A stretch of DNA of 64,000 bases, taken from assembly GCA_051252095.1 (NCBI GenBank), contig JBPOFK010000009.1, forward strand, positions 42,830 to 106,829. Direction: 5' to 3'. The translations under genes and the position numbers were made by a program. The notes beneath the pieces are model-generated. The model was given only the letters and a program-made list of their open reading frames with translations, was not told the DNA's origin and did not search any database. This stretch comes from GCA-2401735 sp051252095 (lineage in GTDB: Bacteria; Pseudomonadota; Gammaproteobacteria; Burkholderiales; Methylophilaceae). This document shows positions 61,566-64,000 of the stretch, one piece after another (position 1 is the stretch's first letter; each line of letters starts with the position of its first letter).

Positions 61566-61637
61566 AAAAAGCTTGCTTCGAGGCGTTGCTTATTGTTAAA
61601 CTGCGTTCATTCATTGAACGGTGTGATTTAGACAGGT

Positions 61638-61988
61638 ATGTTAACTGACGAATATCGTTATAAAATTTTAAAAACGCTAGAAAAAAATCCTGAAATTAGC
61701 CAGCGGGATTTGGCGCGTGAGCTCGGCATTAGTCTAGGTCGTGTGAACTACTGCTTAAAAGCCCTAATTAATGTAGGCTTGCTTAAAGTCACTAATTTCC
61801 GCAACAGTCAAAATAAACTGGCTTACATGTATCTGCTTACGCCAAATGGCGTTAAAGAAAAATCAATGATAACTGAGCGTTTTCTTAAGATGAAACTTGA
61901 TGAATTCGAAGCGCTGGAAGCAGAAATCAATATGCTGCGTGCAGAAGCAAAAACAAACAGTAATCACATAAAGGTCAGTTATCCATGA
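61638..61988 (+). CDS. MarR-family EPS-associated transcriptional regulator
   Basis: 116 residues. The winged HTH (about 3-75) has EISQRDLARELGISLGRVNYCLKALINVGLLKV, and a short coiled coil (about 85-112, LDEFEALEAEINMLRAEA) follows. This matches the MarR-like regulator family found at the head of exopolysaccharide clusters in betaproteobacteria. Its stop overlaps the manC ATG by 4 nt (ATGA), so it is translated with the EPS genes. It probably autoregulates the locus, which is inference. Confidence 0.85.
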   Translation: MLTDEYRYKILKTLEKNPEISQRDLARELGISLGRVNYCLKALINVGLLKVTNFRNSQNKLAYMYLLTPNGVKEKSMITERFLKMKLDEFEALEAEINMLRAEAKTNSNHIKVSYP

Positions 61989-63388
61989 ACAATCATTATG
62001 CATTAATTTTATGTGGTGGTTCTGGTACACGTTTATGGCCACTATCTCGCACATTACGTCCTAAACAGTTGTTAGCCCTAAATGGCGATAAAACATTGCT
62101 TCAACAAACGGCTGAGCGCCTATTGGCGCATGTGCCTGCTTCTAATCTATTTACAGTGACGCATGAAGATCATAAGTTTGAAGTAAAAGGACAGATGTTG
62201 GAAGTAGCTGATGCAGCTGTTCCCAATGTGCTAGCTGAACCATGTGCAAGAAATACATTGCCTGCTATCGCATGGGCAGTTGATCAGATTCATCAAAAAG
62301 ATCCCAATGCCATTATTGGTGTGTTTGCATCAGATCATGCTATCGATAACGAGCCTGCCTTTATTCAAGCATGGGAAACGGCTGAAAAAGTAGCGGAAGA
62401 CAATTATTTAGTTTTATTAGGGATAAAGCCGCACGAGCCAGCAACTGGTTACGGCTATATTAAGCCAAGTAAAGTGATTGCTGATGGGGAAATGCCAGTT
62501 TATGAGGTTGCACAGTTTGTGGAAAAGCCTGATCTCCAAACAGCAAAAAATTATCTTGCAGATGGCTATCTATGGAACAGCGGTATGTTTGTATTTAAAG
62601 CGAGTGCTTTTATGCAAATGTTTAAGCAATTTCAACCAGAAATGGCAAAACAACTTGCCAATATGACTCTAGATAACTTCGCTGATACCTACGCAAATTT
62701 TGCCAATATCTCCATTGATTATGGCCTAGCAGAAAAGGCAGATAAAGTCGCCGTAGTCCCAGTAGACATGGCTTGGAGCGATTTAGGTAGTTGGGAATCT
62801 ATTTATCAGAAGCAAGTTAAAGATAATGATAACAATGTGATGCACGGTGAGGTTTTTGCCCAAGATACAAAAAATAGCTTGCTATGGAGTCAGTCAGGCG
62901 TGCTTGCCACAGCCGGATTGGATAATATTGTCGTGATTCAAACTGGTGATGCAACGCTTATATGCGATAGAACTAAAACAGAAGAAATCAAATCATTAGT
63001 TGCACGCGTTAAAGCGCACAAACCAGAACTAGCAGAAATACATCAAACAGCGCATCGACCCTGGGGTACGTATACCGTGCTTGAGGAAGGTAACAACTTT
63101 AAAATAAAAAGAATTGTAGTCAAGCCTGGTAATCGCCTTAGTTTACAAATGCACCATCACCGAAGCGAGCATTGGGTCGTTGTGAGTGGCATGGCGCGTG
63201 TTACTAATGGTGACAAAGAGTTTTTTGTTGCACCTAATGAGTCCACCTTCATACCAGCAGGTTGCCAGCATCGATTAGAAAATCCTGGAGTTTTAGACTT
63301 GGTTATGATTGAGGTGCAGAGTGGCGATTATGTTGGAGAGGATGATATTGTACGATTTGATGATCAGTACGGCAGAACAGACAAATGA
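61985..63388 (+). CDS. manC: Mannose-1-phosphate guanylyltransferase/mannose-6-phosphate isomerase
   Basis: 467 residues, the usual length of the bifunctional type II PMI. The nucleotidyltransferase N-terminus has CGGSGTRLWPLSRTLRPKQ (about 10-28), and FVEKPDLQTAKNYL and AWSDLGSWESIY follow. The C-terminal cupin isomerase domain carries RPWGTYTVLEEG and KPGNRLSLQMHHHRSEHWVVVSG (about 379-401) with metal-binding histidines. It makes GDP-mannose for polysaccharide. ATGA overlaps link it both to the regulator upstream and to ugd downstream. Confidence 0.96.
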   Translation: MNNHYALILCGGSGTRLWPLSRTLRPKQLLALNGDKTLLQQTAERLLAHVPASNLFTVTHEDHKFEVKGQMLEVADAAVPNVLAEPCARNTLPAIAWAVDQIHQKDPNAIIGVFASDHAIDNEPAFIQAWETAEKVAEDNYLVLLGIKPHEPATGYGYIKPSKVIADGEMPVYEVAQFVEKPDLQTAKNYLADGYLWNSGMFVFKASAFMQMFKQFQPEMAKQLANMTLDNFADTYANFANISIDYGLAEKADKVAVVPVDMAWSDLGSWESIYQKQVKDNDNNVMHGEVFAQDTKNSLLWSQSGVLATAGLDNIVVIQTGDATLICDRTKTEEIKSLVARVKAHKPELAEIHQTAHRPWGTYTVLEEGNNFKIKRIVVKPGNRLSLQMHHHRSEHWVVVSGMARVTNGDKEFFVAPNESTFIPAGCQHRLENPGVLDLVMIEVQSGDYVGEDDIVRFDDQYGRTDK

Positions 63389-64000
63389 AAATAGCTGTAG
63401 TTGGGACCGGCTATGTTGGATTATCAAATGCGATTTTATTAGCAGAACATAACGAAGTTGTTGCTTTGGATATTGATGTATCAAGAGTTAACCAAATCAA
63501 CCAAAAAGAATCTCCGATTGTTGATGCCGAAATTAGTGATTACCTAAAAAATAAACAGCTCGATTTAGTTGCTACTCTTGATAAGCATATCGCTTATGGC
63601 AACGCTTCCTATATTGTAATTGCAACACCTACTGATTACGACCCTGAAAGTAACCAGTTTAACACTAGTTCTGTAGAAGACGTTATTGAAGATGCTTTAG
63701 CGATTAATCCCAATGCCACCATTATTATCAAATCAACAGTTCCTGTTGGATATACAGAAAAAATTAACAAGGAATTTAATTGTGAAAACATCATCTTTTC
63801 GCCAGAGTTCTTAAGGGAAGGGAAGGCGCTTTACGATAATCTCTATCCATCACGCATCGTAGTTGGTGAAAATTCCGAACGTGCGCTTATATTTGCTGAC
63901 TTGTTAAAGCAGGGGGCTGTTAAACAAAATGTACCAGTGCTCTTTACGAATTCAACAGAAGCAGAGGCGATTAAATTATTTGCTAATACCTATTTAGCAA
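63385..64000 (+). CDS. ugd: UDP-glucose 6-dehydrogenase, N-terminal part (partial)
   Basis: 205 codons are visible before the window ends, starting at ATG 63385, which overlaps the manC stop by 4 nt. The Rossmann motif is AVVGTGYVGLSNAILLAEHN (about 4-23). IVIATPTDYDPESNQFNTSSVE, IIKSTVPVGYTEKIN and IFSPEFLREGKALYDNLYPSRIVVG (about 135-159) are typical of short bacterial UDP-glucose dehydrogenases. The catalytic cysteine (normally near 260) lies beyond the edge. It would supply UDP-glucuronate for the exopolysaccharide. Confidence 0.92.
   Translation, partial: MKIAVVGTGYVGLSNAILLAEHNEVVALDIDVSRVNQINQKESPIVDAEISDYLKNKQLDLVATLDKHIAYGNASYIVIATPTDYDPESNQFNTSSVEDVIEDALAINPNATIIIKSTVPVGYTEKINKEFNCENIIFSPEFLREGKALYDNLYPSRIVVGENSERALIFADLLKQGAVKQNVPVLFTNSTEAEAIKLFANTYLA

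Noticed and set aside
1..64000. CRISPR arrays, insertion sequences, prophage, tRNA or rRNA genes
   Set aside because: I saw no regularly spaced repeats, transposase or integrase genes, attachment-site duplications, or cloverleaf/rRNA sequences. The genes are collinear housekeeping blocks.

Overview
The window looks like a chromosomal segment of a methylotrophic betaproteobacterium, most likely family Methylophilaceae (Methylotenera/Methylophilus type). Reasons: the DNA is A+T-rich; there is a complete pqqABCDE operon with the very short PqqA typical of that family; and the gene orders asd-fimV-truA-trpFBA-accD-folC-dedD-cvpA-purF, gyrA-serC-pheA-hisC and cysI-DUF934-cysH-cysD-cysN are betaproteobacterial. 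The assignment is inference from gene content. I saw no mobile element, CRISPR array, tRNA or rRNA gene. Nearly all the sequence is tightly packed housekeeping genes, and no gap between genes exceeds 300 bases.

Layout. 1-2480: leuB tail, ppnP, yajQ, a 40-residue entericidin-like lipoprotein, asd. 2688-14714: fimV, then a long + strand run (CbiQ/EcfT-like membrane protein, truA, trpF, trpB, trpA, accD, folC, dedD, cvpA, purF). 14715-17680: an isolated wecE-type sugar aminotransferase behind a near-consensus sigma-54 promoter, then metZ behind a SAM-II (SAM-alpha) riboswitch with its own transcription attenuator. 17861-24773: gyrA, serC, pheA, hisC and a DAHP synthase gene. 24964-30504: pqqABCDE followed by an FkbM-type methyltransferase and a Bcr/CflA exporter. 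30714-34993: parE-parC. 35009-37610: - strand YgjP-like metallopeptidase, CPA1 antiporter and DUF4126 protein. 37826-39100: a FadL-like porin.

39174-46872 is assimilatory sulfur metabolism: ferredoxin, cysN, cysD, an APS-reductase-type cysH, DUF934, a one-subunit sulfite reductase and a TauE-like permease, with divergent cysB. 46897-50479 holds a DUF302 lipoprotein, an unrecognised one-TM protein, a HerA-like/DUF853 ATPase and a diguanylate cyclase. 50567-61565: fhs, an IMPACT-family protein, a PerM-like membrane protein, a glycosyltransferase, ppk2, an esterase, rmuC, moaD-moaE, a Lon-like protease and hslR. From 61638 an exopolysaccharide locus begins (EPS-type MarR regulator, manC, ugd) and runs off the right edge.

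The parts most worth a second look are regulatory. The purF-metZ interval carries a SAM-II aptamer with an extra hairpin in its first loop and a visible antiterminator/terminator switch. The sugar aminotransferase has a GG-N10-GC sigma-54 promoter with an upstream dyad, suggesting that envelope or exopolysaccharide sugar synthesis is under enhancer-dependent control. No wholly new multi-gene system is evident. The less explained groupings are the FkbM/MFS pair behind the PQQ operon and the DUF302/one-TM/DUF853/GGDEF group.
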